DNA of 64,000 nucleotides from Pseudomonas tensinigenes (GTDB lineage Bacteria; Pseudomonadota; Gammaproteobacteria; Pseudomonadales; Pseudomonadaceae): NCBI RefSeq assembly GCF_014268445.2, contig NZ_CP077089.1, positions 5,596,001 to 5,660,000 of the forward strand, read 5' to 3'. Shown piece by piece: positions 17,874 to 27,876 of this stretch (position 1 is its first letter; each line of letters starts with the position of its first letter). The notes under the pieces were generated by a model. It saw only the letters and a program-made list of their open reading frames with translations, ran no database searches and was not told where the DNA came from. The position numbers and the translations under genes were made by a program.

Positions 17874-20800
17874 ATGAACACTCCCGAACGCCGTTTGCTG
17901 CCGAACGCAGCTGACAAGGCCAGCCTCAGGGCAATCGCTACATCACTCGTGCAGGCTTGCCCCAGCCTGCTGGAGGCGGCCCGTGAGATCGCCCTTCAAT
18001 TGCTGATCGACAAAGGACTGCCGGGCCTTGATCCGGACCGTGTCTATTTCCATCGATTCAGGGCCGCGCAGAGCAGCAACCTGACCTTCACCGGCTGGGA
18101 ACATCTGCTGGAAAAGCCCTATGAATCGTTGACCCTCACCCAACTGGTAATCCAGCGCTTTCGCGCCACCGATCAGGACAATGCCGATCTGCTGGGGCTG
18201 TACTGCGGCTTTTACGCAGACGGGCCGCAGGCCGACAACTTCAATCAGGATAATGAAATTCGACTGCTGGGCAGTGATGTGCTGCAGGCGTTCTGGAATA
18301 TCGATTTCAGCAGCCGCTACACTCGGCAACTGACCACTTACTGGCAAACCTCGTCGCACCATTTCCGCACACTGGCCAAGTGCAATTTTCTCAGCCTGGC
18401 AGTACAGGCGCTGCAACAGGGCCACCTTGACGGTACAGATTTTCAGCGCGTGATCGATTCGGTTATCGGCTCCGTGACCTGGCCTGTCACCCTGCAAATG
18501 CTACAAGCCTCGCACCCGGTGGGCGCTCATGTACGCGCGCTGGATCTTGATGGGCACGTCGCCACCCATGCGCTGCGTTTCGTTGAGGACAGTGGTCGGC
18601 AAACCCTTTACTTACCCGGCGAAGTGCAACCCTTTCGGCTGATGGAAGATCAAGCGGATCTGCACTGGTGGATGCTTGAACAGATGAATACGGAGGATAA
18701 GCGCAAGATCTTCATGAACCGCTTCTCCCTGGCCGACCGCAACCGGATGGGCGAAAAACTCAATGACCTGATGACTCGCCTGGTCAGCACCTGGGGTCAT
18801 AGCGATCACCGGATGATCAACCACAGCAACGTCACCATCAGCGGTGACGCGTTCACCTGGTTAAGCGATTCGACACGCAACGCCATGTTTGCCGAAGCAG
18901 ACATGGCGCTGACCTCCAACAGTGATCTGCGCAAAAAACTCTGGATGGGTTACCTCAGTGCCGGTCTCAGGGTATTCGGCCCGATGGCAACCGTAGGATG
19001 GCCGCTGGCACTGCCGGTGATTGGCGCCGGGATCGCCAACATGGGGTTGAACATCGATCTGGCGGTCAACGGCAGGACGGCTGTCGAGCGCAAGGCCGGC
19101 ACCCTTGGCGCGGTGCTCAACGGCATTGAAGTACTGTTCAACGTTCCGTTCCTGATCGGTACCGGCGCGCATCTGGAAGTGGGCCCGCAGGTCGAGTTTG
19201 CCGAAGCCGAAGAAATGGCCGGACTGATCGAGTTCACCTCGGGCAACGATCCATTTCTGCCACCGCTGGATCAGGCGCCCTTGCTGACCACTGACGAGGA
19301 GACTGACGAGATGGCCAACGACATCCCCATCGAGACATCACCCCGCCCCACGCTGCACGGTCCGCTCGCGCCACAGATTCCTGCCCGCTACCAGTGCAAC
19401 GAATTGCTTGATCGTTTTTCTGTAGAGACCAAGTCCGGGAAGTTTCAAGGCATTTACCGACTCGGCAACGCTCAGCCCTATGCCATCGAGATCGAAGGCA
19501 ACGCGTATTACGTGCGGTACTTCGACGCCTCCGGGGACAGTGGCAACTGGGCCATCGTCGATCCGGAACACCCCAACCAGTTCGCGTATTCATTGCCAGT
19601 GCGTTTCAGCGCAACCGGCAAATGGGAGCGCACGCCGGCGCTGCGTCTCAGAGGCGGCGGGCAGTGCGTGGGCACGCCATGTGCGTCAGAAATCGAACTG
19701 ACCTCGCAGGTCATCTCATCAACCCCGTCGCCAGGCCTGCCATTGGTCGAACCGGTGCCATCCACTGCCCGTCCGCTGCGCCTGGTGACCACCCTCGGTG
19801 ATATTGGAGAGCTGGACGCGGCCAAACTGAAAAAGTGGGCAATGAACCTGCCCCAGGATTCTGCCGATATGGCGAACATCGTCCCAGACCATCCATCTGA
19901 CGAAGAACAATTCACGCTGTTTTTCAGCCAAAAACGCACACGACTCCTGAACGAAGCCAAAGAGCATTACTCAGAGCTGGACTGGACCAATCTGCCTGCG
20001 CGTCCGGTAATACCCGAAGTCAGTCACTCGATGTCGACCGATGAACTCATTGATCGCGTCTTCGAGAAAACGATGGGGCTGGTGGTGGGGGAAACCCTCG
20101 ATCGCATCACCAGCATGCGATTCATGATCAGCAACATGCCAGCGTTTGCACGACACATCACGACGCTCTACGTGGGTGACCTGCTGAGCGATTTTGCCCA
20201 GATGGATCTGAACGGTTTCTACACGAGCGGGCAGATGTCAGAGGATCTGCGGATTTATCTGGGCAGTCTCGGAACCGATCCAGACGAGACGTTCAACATC
20301 CTCGAACTGGTCAAGACCGCGCAGGCAAATGACGTACGCGTTCAAGGCCTGGGTTGCGCGGCGATCTCCAAAATGAAAGTGCCGCTCACCTCGATTGAGG
20401 AGCAAATGATGAACGCTCAGCAGATGAACAGAATCATGTGGGGCGACGCACTCCTCAATCGACCGGGCAAATGGGTAGCCTTGATCGATGCACAGAACAC
20501 CAATAACTTCAGAAACCTGCCAGGCATCAGCGAACTCAGAGGCGGTATCGGCTTGCGTATCGAAGAATCCTTACCTTCGGAAGTGCCAGGAGTCAGCATC
20601 GACCCGGGAGTCAAGGTGGCTCGCGGGCCCTTCGACAATGGTGCATCGACCCGCAACTCGTTCGACTACCTTTACGCTGACCTGCGTCTGCAAATCGACG
20701 CGCCGCCGGTGATATGGACAGAGCAAGCGCAGGCACGCCTGCTCCATCGCAATGGGATGTACCTGGTCGAGAAATCGCAAAACGGTTACACGCTGGTGCG

Positions 20801-20978
20801 GCGCGGCAGTACAGGCAGCATTGTTCGAACGCCGGTGAACCTGACGCAGGACGGCCAGGCTTATATCTGGCTTCAGTCAATGCCGCGCATCAGTGGCGTA
20901 TTGTTTCCAGATATCGCAGCGTTATCTCAGCGCCTGATAGAAATAGGCCTGAAACTGCAAAGTCGCTTACCCACCTGA
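17874..20978 (+). CDS. Large toxin-like protein 2, tandem paralogue of the preceding gene
   Basis: 1,034 residues, collinear with protein 1 over its whole length: the start TPERRLLPNAADKASLRAIA, the hydrophobic segment GYLSAGLRVFGPMATVGWPL, the YQCNELLDRF module, and a C-terminal domain with GETLDRITSMRFMI and LIDAQNTNNF. The two positions where I expect catalytic His are again Leu (residue 742) and Asn, so the loss predates the duplication or is selected. The middle linker (about 450-500) and the stretch around 600-700 differ most between the copies. Start by comparison with gene 1; an in-frame ATG at 17862 lies within the aligned leader. No immunity or secretion gene is adjacent. Confidence 0.7.
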   Translation: MNTPERRLLPNAADKASLRAIATSLVQACPSLLEAAREIALQLLIDKGLPGLDPDRVYFHRFRAAQSSNLTFTGWEHLLEKPYESLTLTQLVIQRFRATDQDNADLLGLYCGFYADGPQADNFNQDNEIRLLGSDVLQAFWNIDFSSRYTRQLTTYWQTSSHHFRTLAKCNFLSLAVQALQQGHLDGTDFQRVIDSVIGSVTWPVTLQMLQASHPVGAHVRALDLDGHVATHALRFVEDSGRQTLYLPGEVQPFRLMEDQADLHWWMLEQMNTEDKRKIFMNRFSLADRNRMGEKLNDLMTRLVSTWGHSDHRMINHSNVTISGDAFTWLSDSTRNAMFAEADMALTSNSDLRKKLWMGYLSAGLRVFGPMATVGWPLALPVIGAGIANMGLNIDLAVNGRTAVERKAGTLGAVLNGIEVLFNVPFLIGTGAHLEVGPQVEFAEAEEMAGLIEFTSGNDPFLPPLDQAPLLTTDEETDEMANDIPIETSPRPTLHGPLAPQIPARYQCNELLDRFSVETKSGKFQGIYRLGNAQPYAIEIEGNAYYVRYFDASGDSGNWAIVDPEHPNQFAYSLPVRFSATGKWERTPALRLRGGGQCVGTPCASEIELTSQVISSTPSPGLPLVEPVPSTARPLRLVTTLGDIGELDAAKLKKWAMNLPQDSADMANIVPDHPSDEEQFTLFFSQKRTRLLNEAKEHYSELDWTNLPARPVIPEVSHSMSTDELIDRVFEKTMGLVVGETLDRITSMRFMISNMPAFARHITTLYVGDLLSDFAQMDLNGFYTSGQMSEDLRIYLGSLGTDPDETFNILELVKTAQANDVRVQGLGCAAISKMKVPLTSIEEQMMNAQQMNRIMWGDALLNRPGKWVALIDAQNTNNFRNLPGISELRGGIGLRIEESLPSEVPGVSIDPGVKVARGPFDNGASTRNSFDYLYADLRLQIDAPPVIWTEQAQARLLHRNGMYLVEKSQNGYTLVRRGSTGSIVRTPVNLTQDGQAYIWLQSMPRISGVLFPDIAALSQRLIEIGLKLQSRLPT

Positions 20979-21000
20979 AAGGATTCGCGCGGCGATTGAA

Positions 21001-21036
21001 ACGAAAAACCCCTGGCCTGGGCCAGGGGTTTTCGTT
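21001..21036. terminator. Bidirectional intrinsic terminator
   Basis: AACCCCTGGCC and GGCCAGGGGTT form a strong stem with flanking A and T runs on both strands. It follows toxin-like gene 2 and also lies just beyond the stop of the displaced guaA 3' end. It may be the original guaA terminator. Confidence 0.85.
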
Positions 21037-21067
21037 CACTCAATACCAGCTTCGACGCGCGGCAGGA

Positions 21068-21320
21068 TCACTCCCACTCAATCGTCGCCGGCGGCTTGCT
21101 CGATACGTCGTAAGTGACGCGGGAGATGCCTTCGATTTCATTGATGATGCGGCCGGAGACGGTTTCCAGCAGTTCGTAAGGCAGGTGAGCCCAACGTGCG
21201 GTCATGAAGTCGATGGTTTCCACGGCACGCAGGGCAACGACCCAAGCGTAACGACGGCCGTCGCCAACAACGCCAACCGATTTCACTGGCTGGAATACTA
21301 CGAAAACTTGACTGAATCTG
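21068..21320 (-). pseudogene. Displaced 3' end of guaA (direct repeat, island boundary)
   Basis: This segment encodes the last 80 or so residues of GMP synthetase in frame, ending [12 protein letters not shown] and stop, but has no start or upstream gene. It matches the 3' end of intact guaA at 23902 onward. About 226 of the first 228 bases are identical; similarity then decays over the next 25-30 bases (AATACTACGAAAACTTGACT against AACACGACGAAGGCTTGGCT) and stops near 21320. Such duplication is what remains when an element integrates into the 3' end of guaA and carries a replacement tail. It marks one end of the island, the other being inside guaA. Confidence 0.85.
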
Positions 21321-21639
21321 TGGGAATTTCGTCGCCCTTGAAGGCACACTTGACCAATAACGTCACCACTCGCCTGGGCTATAGACAAGCGCCTTGTCGC
21401 TCATCCCCGTTTTTTTCTGGTGAAGCAGCTTGTTACCGTTGAGAGAAACAACAACCTGACAAAAAGCGAAAACCTTACGTAAAATGCCGCCGTGGCTATG
21501 GAACACCTTCCTTCTAATCCCTATGAAACTAGGGGTTCCGCTCTCCACACCGCGCCTGCTTCTAGCAGGCGTTTTCATATCAGCTGTAGACACGATGCTG
21601 CAGCTCGCTCACGACGACGACCCAAGGAGAAAATCAAGC
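21321..21639. other. Island left arm, non-coding
   Basis: About 320 bp between the guaA remnant and the TerD-domain gene. I find no convincing coding frame. The base composition is more AT-rich than the neighbourhood. It contains a terminator-like hairpin at 21553 and the leader of the next gene. No integrase or excisionase fragment is recognisable. Confidence 0.5.
21553..21576 (+). terminator. Terminator-like hairpin in the leader of the TerD-domain gene
   Basis: CGCCTGCT, loop TCT, AGCAGGCG, then TTTTC: an 8-bp perfect stem with a short T run about 65 bp upstream of the start codon. It could end read-through from the left, or act as an attenuator if transcription starts upstream. Confidence 0.6.
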
Positions 21640-23712
21640 ATGAATCAGGAGCTGTTCCTGCGTCGCCGTAGCAAAGTTCACGTCCCTATGGGCACTGGCG
21701 GTGCCACGCGTGCTCAGGTCGCATCGGCTGTCCGTGAAGTCGCCGCGTTCCGATGCGTACTTTCAGAGCCTCTGATTGAGCAAATCGGCATGTTGTCAGC
21801 GACAGAACTCAAGTACTGGCTGCGTAGCATTGTCGGAGTGCTTCGGCGCAGGAATGGCGCTCATGTGCACCACCGGCCGTTTTATCCTGACTTTCCAGAA
21901 CAGGTTCTGACGGCCACAGAGGGGGAGTTGTACCTAAACGCCGTCATGCATTACCTCACGCTTCGACGTTTACCAAAGACTGAAGAATCTCGACCTCCAC
22001 TGCTTGAGGGCAACCTCATACCCTGGGTTATCGAACCGGGGAGCATCCATCAGTTCGAGTCACTGCTCGAACCGCTGTTGTCATCGCGCACCTCGCTCTC
22101 CGAGGAGGAAACCGCTGATGTCCTCTGGTTTGTCCGAGAGTACAAACGCGATGTGTTCCGTTTGCTGCCTGAGGACATCCCTTTCCGAGAGATCCGTGCA
22201 CAGTTGGGCGGCGCACTTATCCTGCATGCAGCCGACGATGCACGGGTGGACGCATTCCTGGAGCGCAACGTCGAAACGGCGACGGATGTGCTACGACTCG
22301 CGGTCGCCCTGAGTGGCGGAGACGTATCGCTGACGACAGCGTCGACACGTTTCAAAACGATGAAGCGCTCGATGCGCCGCCTGTTGTTGCGCCTGCTCGA
22401 CTCAATACCCATCGCTACAGAAGATGTGATGCGCCATGCCGAACGCTGGAAACGTCTCGCTGAAGTACTGCATCCAGGCGACTACGCCGATAAGTACCCA
22501 CGAGCACTAGCCGCCATCACGGCAGCGCGCCGCAACGAAGCGCCAGCCACTTTTGGTTCACGTGTCGAAACACTGCTGGCCCAGCGCGACATCGCCGCGC
22601 TTACGCCCATACTACAGAGCCGTCCTGGTGAGTTCGCACGACGGCTGGACGTAGCGCTACGGCGCACGACGGGACCGGAGTCGGTTCTCAAGGCGTTCGA
22701 GGCGGTGGCGACACAAGTGTCCTCACCGGTCCTGCTGCAATTGCTGGCCCAGGTACGCGCTCCGCGCCCCCTACCGCTACGGGCATTCACGCCGAAAGGC
22801 TCATTCGCCAAAGTCTATGGCATCAAGGATCGCCGCGAACCCATCACTCCCGAGGTGTTGGCTCGCGCAGCCCAAATCTGCGAACACGCTCTCCTAGTGC
22901 GTTTTGCGTCGCTGTCGCCACTTGGCCGCTGTTTCATCGATCCCGCGTTAAGCGAATACAAGGTGCCGCTGGCGCAGCGTGCCTCATCGAAGTCGCTACG
23001 TACGCTGGTGCGGGGCAGTCGCTTGCCTATGCCTGATACACGTTTCATTCGCCTGTTTCTGTGGTGGAAGAATGGCAGCCAACGCACGGACATCGACTTG
23101 TCCGCCGCTTTTTTCGACGCCAACTTCGTCTTCAAACAAACAGTCGCGTACTACAACCTGAAGGATTTCGGCGGTTGCCACAGCGGCGACATCACCGACG
23201 CGCCCGACGGAGCTTCGGAGTTTATCGACCTCGATATTGATGTCCTGATCGAACAGGGTATTCGCTACGTAGTCACGTCCATCAACTCATACACCGAGCA
23301 ACCGTACTGCGATCTTCCAGAATGCTTCGCGGGCTGGATGGCCCGCGCCGACACGATGTCGGGTGAAGTATTCGAACCGCGATCGGTGTTCGACCGGATC
23401 GATATCGCATCCGACACCGTAATTTGCCTGCCTTTCGTGATGGACTTGCAGGAACGACGCATGATTTGGGCCGACCTGGGGCTTACTTCATCGCCGCGCT
23501 GGAACAACGTCGGGAACAACCTCAGTGGGGTATCGCTGATGCTGCAGGCCTTAGTGCACACACCACGTCCGGATCTGGAAACCCTGTTCGACTTGCATGT
23601 TCGAGCACGGGGGGAACGAGTGATCTCACCGCAACAGGCAGAGGCGGTGTTTGCACCTGATCAAGGGATAACGCCGTTCGATACGGATTTGATTCGATCG
23701 CGGTTTCTCTGA
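21640..23712 (+). CDS. TerD-domain protein with long N-terminal region; sole cargo of the guaA island
   Basis: 690 residues from the ATG at 21640, which follows a good ribosome site (CCAAGGAGAAAATCAAGC). An in-frame ATG at 21484 would put the hairpin inside the gene and is rejected. Residues about 471-630 resemble TerD: FLWWKNGSQRTDIDLSAAFF, HSGDITDAPDG, SEFIDLDIDVL, TSINSYTEQPYCDLPECFAG. TerD-family domains bind calcium and belong to tellurite/phage/stress resistance systems. The first 470 residues, with YPDFPEQVLTATEGELYLNAV near residue 83, recall the MXAN_6230/SCO0854 group, but without its RING cysteines. No other ter gene is nearby. Function is inferred only as a stress or defence protein. 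Confidence 0.7.
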   Translation: MNQELFLRRRSKVHVPMGTGGATRAQVASAVREVAAFRCVLSEPLIEQIGMLSATELKYWLRSIVGVLRRRNGAHVHHRPFYPDFPEQVLTATEGELYLNAVMHYLTLRRLPKTEESRPPLLEGNLIPWVIEPGSIHQFESLLEPLLSSRTSLSEEETADVLWFVREYKRDVFRLLPEDIPFREIRAQLGGALILHAADDARVDAFLERNVETATDVLRLAVALSGGDVSLTTASTRFKTMKRSMRRLLLRLLDSIPIATEDVMRHAERWKRLAEVLHPGDYADKYPRALAAITAARRNEAPATFGSRVETLLAQRDIAALTPILQSRPGEFARRLDVALRRTTGPESVLKAFEAVATQVSSPVLLQLLAQVRAPRPLPLRAFTPKGSFAKVYGIKDRREPITPEVLARAAQICEHALLVRFASLSPLGRCFIDPALSEYKVPLAQRASSKSLRTLVRGSRLPMPDTRFIRLFLWWKNGSQRTDIDLSAAFFDANFVFKQTVAYYNLKDFGGCHSGDITDAPDGASEFIDLDIDVLIEQGIRYVVTSINSYTEQPYCDLPECFAGWMARADTMSGEVFEPRSVFDRIDIASDTVICLPFVMDLQERRMIWADLGLTSSPRWNNVGNNLSGVSLMLQALVHTPRPDLETLFDLHVRARGERVISPQQAEAVFAPDQGITPFDTDLIRSRFL

Positions 23713-23831
23713 TACGTATGCCAGCGTTTGCGATCGATTGAGAACTACGACCCTTGCTTCGGTGCTCCCACCAAAAAATGCCAGTCATCCTCACTGAGTG
23801 GCCGTTCGCTCCAGAGCACTATGAGAAACTC

Positions 23832-23870
23832 AAAAAAAATGCCTGATGCATAAGCACCAGGCATTTTTTG
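23832..23870. terminator. Bidirectional intrinsic terminator
   Basis: AAAAAATGCCTG..CAGGCATTTTTTG forms a stem with an A run on the left and a T run on the right. It serves guaA on the minus strand and probably the TerD-domain gene on the plus strand. Confidence 0.85.
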
Positions 23871-23901
23871 TTTCAGCCGATCGGCCCTGAGGCCGGAGGC
23901 A

Positions 23902-25479
23902 TCACTCCCACTCAATCGTCGCCGGCGGCTTGCTCGATACGTCGTAAGTGACGCGGGAGATGCCTTCGATTTCATTGATGATGCGGCCGGAGACGGTTTC
24001 CAGCAGTTCGTAAGGCAGGTGAGCCCAACGCGCGGTCATGAAGTCGATGGTTTCCACGGCACGCAGGGCAACCACCCAAGCGTAACGACGGCCGTCGCCA
24101 ACAACGCCAACCGATTTCACTGGCTGGAACACGACGAAGGCTTGGCTGACCTTGTGGTACCAGTCGGCTTTGCGCAGTTCTTCGATGAAGATGTGGTCGG
24201 CACGACGCAGCAGGTCGGCGTATTCCTTTTTCACTTCACCGAGGATACGCACGCCCAGGCCCGGGCCCGGGAACGGGTGACGGTAGACCATGTCGTACGG
24301 CAGGCCGAGTTCCAGGCCCAGACGACGGACTTCGTCCTTGAACAGTTCGCGCAGTGGCTCGACCAGTTTCAGGTTCATCTCTTCCGGCAGGCCGCCCACG
24401 TTGTGGTGCGACTTGATCACGTGAGCCTTGCCGCTTTTCGCGCCAGCCGACTCGATCACGTCCGGGTAGATGGTGCCCTGCGCGAGGTACTTGATGTTTT
24501 CCAGTTTGTTCGACTGGGCATCGAATACGTCGATGAAGGTACGACCGATGATCTTGCGCTTCTTCTCTGGGTCGGCTTCGCCGGCCAGGTTGTTGAGGAA
24601 CTGATCTTCAGCGTTGGCGCGAATGACTTTGACGCCCATGTTCTCGGCGAACATGGCCATCACTTGCTCGCCTTCGTGCAGACGCAGCAGGCCGTTGTCG
24701 ACGAAGACGCAGGTCAGTTGATCGCCAATGGCTTTGTGCAGCAGCGCGGCAACCACCGAGGAGTCAACGCCGCCGGACAGACCCAGCAGCACGTTGTCGG
24801 TGCCGACTTGTGCGCGGATGTTGGCAATGGCGTCTTCAGCGATCTTCGACGGCGTCCACAGGGCTTCACAGCCGCAGATGTCGAGAACGAAACGCGAGAG
24901 GATGCGACCGCCCTGTTTGGTGTGGGTCACTTCCGGGTGGAACTGCACGCCGTAGTAGCCACGGTCGTCGTTGAACATGCCGGCGATCGGGCAGCTTGGG
25001 GTGCTGGCGAGGATGTGGAAGTCTTCCGGCATCTTGGTGACCTTGTCACCATGGCTCATCCACACGTCGAGGCTGAACAGGCCGTCAGCGTCGATGTGGT
25101 CTTCGATGCCGTCGAGCAGGCGGCTCTTGCCAACCACGTCAACGCGGGCGTAACCGAACTCACGCAGTTCGGAACCTTCAACCTTGCCGCCCAGTTGCTC
25201 GGCCATGGTCTGCATGCCGTAGCAGATACCGAAGACCGGTACGCCCAGGTCGAACACTGCCTGTGGGCAGCGCGGGCTGTCGGCGACGTGCACGGACTCG
25301 GGGCCGCCGGCGAGGATGACGCCTTTAGGAGCGAATTCGCGGATCGCATCTTCGTCCATGTCGAACGGGTGCAGTTCGCAGTACACACCGATTTCGCGCA
25401 CGCGGCGGGCAATCAGTTGGGTGTATTGCGAGCCGAAGTCGAGGATCAGGATGCGGTGAGCGTGAATATCGAGGGCCAT
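23902..25479 (-). CDS. guaA: GMP synthase (glutamine-hydrolysing)
   Basis: GuaA aminates XMP to GMP, the last step of GMP synthesis. The 525 residues show the class I glutamine amidotransferase domain (residues 1-200, nucleophile Cys in [17 protein letters not shown] and the HPEVTH dyad), then the ATP-pyrophosphatase with P-loop [17 protein letters not shown] and the dimerisation domain. The ATG at 25479 ([18 protein letters not shown]) is the family start. It lies about 125 bp after guaB. The final 240 bp are duplicated at 21068, showing that the 3' end has been used as an integration site; the encoded protein is intact. Confidence 0.97.
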   Translation of the reverse strand: MALDIHAHRILILDFGSQYTQLIARRVREIGVYCELHPFDMDEDAIREFAPKGVILAGGPESVHVADSPRCPQAVFDLGVPVFGICYGMQTMAEQLGGKVEGSELREFGYARVDVVGKSRLLDGIEDHIDADGLFSLDVWMSHGDKVTKMPEDFHILASTPSCPIAGMFNDDRGYYGVQFHPEVTHTKQGGRILSRFVLDICGCEALWTPSKIAEDAIANIRAQVGTDNVLLGLSGGVDSSVVAALLHKAIGDQLTCVFVDNGLLRLHEGEQVMAMFAENMGVKVIRANAEDQFLNNLAGEADPEKKRKIIGRTFIDVFDAQSNKLENIKYLAQGTIYPDVIESAGAKSGKAHVIKSHHNVGGLPEEMNLKLVEPLRELFKDEVRRLGLELGLPYDMVYRHPFPGPGLGVRILGEVKKEYADLLRRADHIFIEELRKADWYHKVSQAFVVFQPVKSVGVVGDGRRYAWVVALRAVETIDFMTARWAHLPYELLETVSGRIINEIEGISRVTYDVSSKPPATIEWE

Positions 25480-25496
25480 GGTAGAGCTCTGAAAAG

Positions 25497-25604
25497 CAGT
25501 TGCAAGCTTCAAGCTGCAAGCTGCAAGTTATCGGAAGCTGCGCGGTAGCTGCATGAATGCAGTACCGCTTGCAGCTTATAGCTTGTGGCTTATAGCTGTC
25601 GGCG
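25497..25604. repeat. Imperfect AAGCTGCAAGC-type repeat cluster between guaB and guaA
   Basis: Repeated short motifs (CAAGCTTCAAGCTGCAAGCTG, then CTTGCAGCTTATAGCTTGTGG in the opposite sense) fill the gap between the two genes and can fold into a long imperfect hairpin. The same motif family occurs on both sides of the der terminator at 36230-36385. Confidence 0.7.
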
Positions 25605-27152
<1,548 letters not shown>

Positions 27153-27191
27153 TTAATATCAATGTTGCTGATGTACGGGAAATCCCCGGCC

Positions 27192-27740
27192 TTACAGCTC
27201 CACCTTGACCCAAGAGACAGGTTGATCGAGCCAATCGGCGAACTCATCGATAAAGCTCTGCTTGAAGCCCGCCTCCAGCCAGTTGTTGAAGATGAAACCG
27301 AGGTTGGAAAACGCGCACTCCTGCAAATACAGAAAGCCGTTGATATCGTCTTCATGCCCGCATTCGGGGCAGGTGAAGTTGTCGGTGCGACCCGGAAACC
27401 ACTCTTCGAGGCTTTCGAACAGTGCTTCGCCAACTTCACGACGGCACTCGGCGCAACCGGCCTCTTCGAGGAAGCCTTTGGCCGGGGTATAGATACAACG
27501 CTTGGTGACGATCTCCAGCCCGTTGATCGGCTCCCCGAAAGGCAGCGCTTGTGGATGCAGGACCACGGCACGCGCGCCGTCGGCAATCGCGTAAGCCATG
27601 CGGTTGCCGGTGCGGCCACAAGTGCTCAGCTCTTCCTTGATGATGTTCTTGCGCACCAGCCAGCGCACGATCGCCCGGGCCCGGGGTTCGTGGACCGGCA
27701 GGGTGGAGATTTTCGGGACGATGATGCTTTGCGAATTCAT
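27192..27740 (-). CDS. Conserved hypothetical protein with a zinc-ribbon-like Cys pair
   Basis: This 182-residue cytoplasmic protein has two CxxC motifs, CAECRRE near residue 95 and CPECGHED near residue 124, that could hold one zinc ion. The rest is mixed alpha/beta with a C-terminal aromatic-rich stretch (FNNWLEAGFKQSFIDEFADWLDQPVSWVKVEL region). No enzyme motif is recognised. Similar Pseudomonas proteins are, to my memory, sometimes labelled 'sugar ABC transporter ATPase', but no Walker motif is present, so that label is not supported. It precedes guaB on the same strand but has the guaB promoter between. Confidence 0.7.
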   Translation of the reverse strand: MNSQSIIVPKISTLPVHEPRARAIVRWLVRKNIIKEELSTCGRTGNRMAYAIADGARAVVLHPQALPFGEPINGLEIVTKRCIYTPAKGFLEEAGCAECRREVGEALFESLEEWFPGRTDNFTCPECGHEDDINGFLYLQECAFSNLGFIFNNWLEAGFKQSFIDEFADWLDQPVSWVKVEL

Positions 27741-27767
27741 GGAGAGTCCTGCGGTGTGGCTGCTGAC

Positions 27768-27840
27768 GCCTTCGCGAGCAGGCTCGCTCCCACAATGGAA
27801 TGCAGTTCCCTGTGGGAGCGAGCCTGCTCGCGAAGAGGCC
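27768..27840. repeat. REP pair (REPIN-like), GCGAGCAGGCTCGC family
   Basis: GCCTTCGCGAGCAGGCTCGC and its reverse complement flank a short spacer (AATGGAATGCAGTTCCC), giving one long hairpin. It belongs to the commonest REP family of this window. Confidence 0.9.
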
Positions 27841-27876
27841 TTAAAGGCCGGCAGCTTAATCCCTGACGAAATCCGG

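Noticed and set aside
21068..21388. A 106-codon gene on the minus strand
   Set aside because: Its C-terminal 80 codons are the displaced end of guaA and the start is chance sequence; it is treated as a remnant.
20714..21442. A 242-codon plus-strand frame across the toxin 2 end and the guaA remnant
   Set aside because: It overlaps a better-supported gene in another frame, crosses a strong terminator and joins unrelated segments.
21484..21640. An N-terminal extension of 52 residues for the TerD-domain protein
   Set aside because: It would be translated through a terminator-like hairpin and lacks a ribosome site; the ATG at 21640 has a strong one.
24019..25548. Long open frame of 509 codons on the plus strand opposite guaA
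   Set aside because: It is the antisense shadow of a clearly conserved gene in GC-rich DNA, with no ribosome site and no recognisable domain. The same applies to long frames opposite guaB, der, bamB, hisS, hscA, ispG and iscS.
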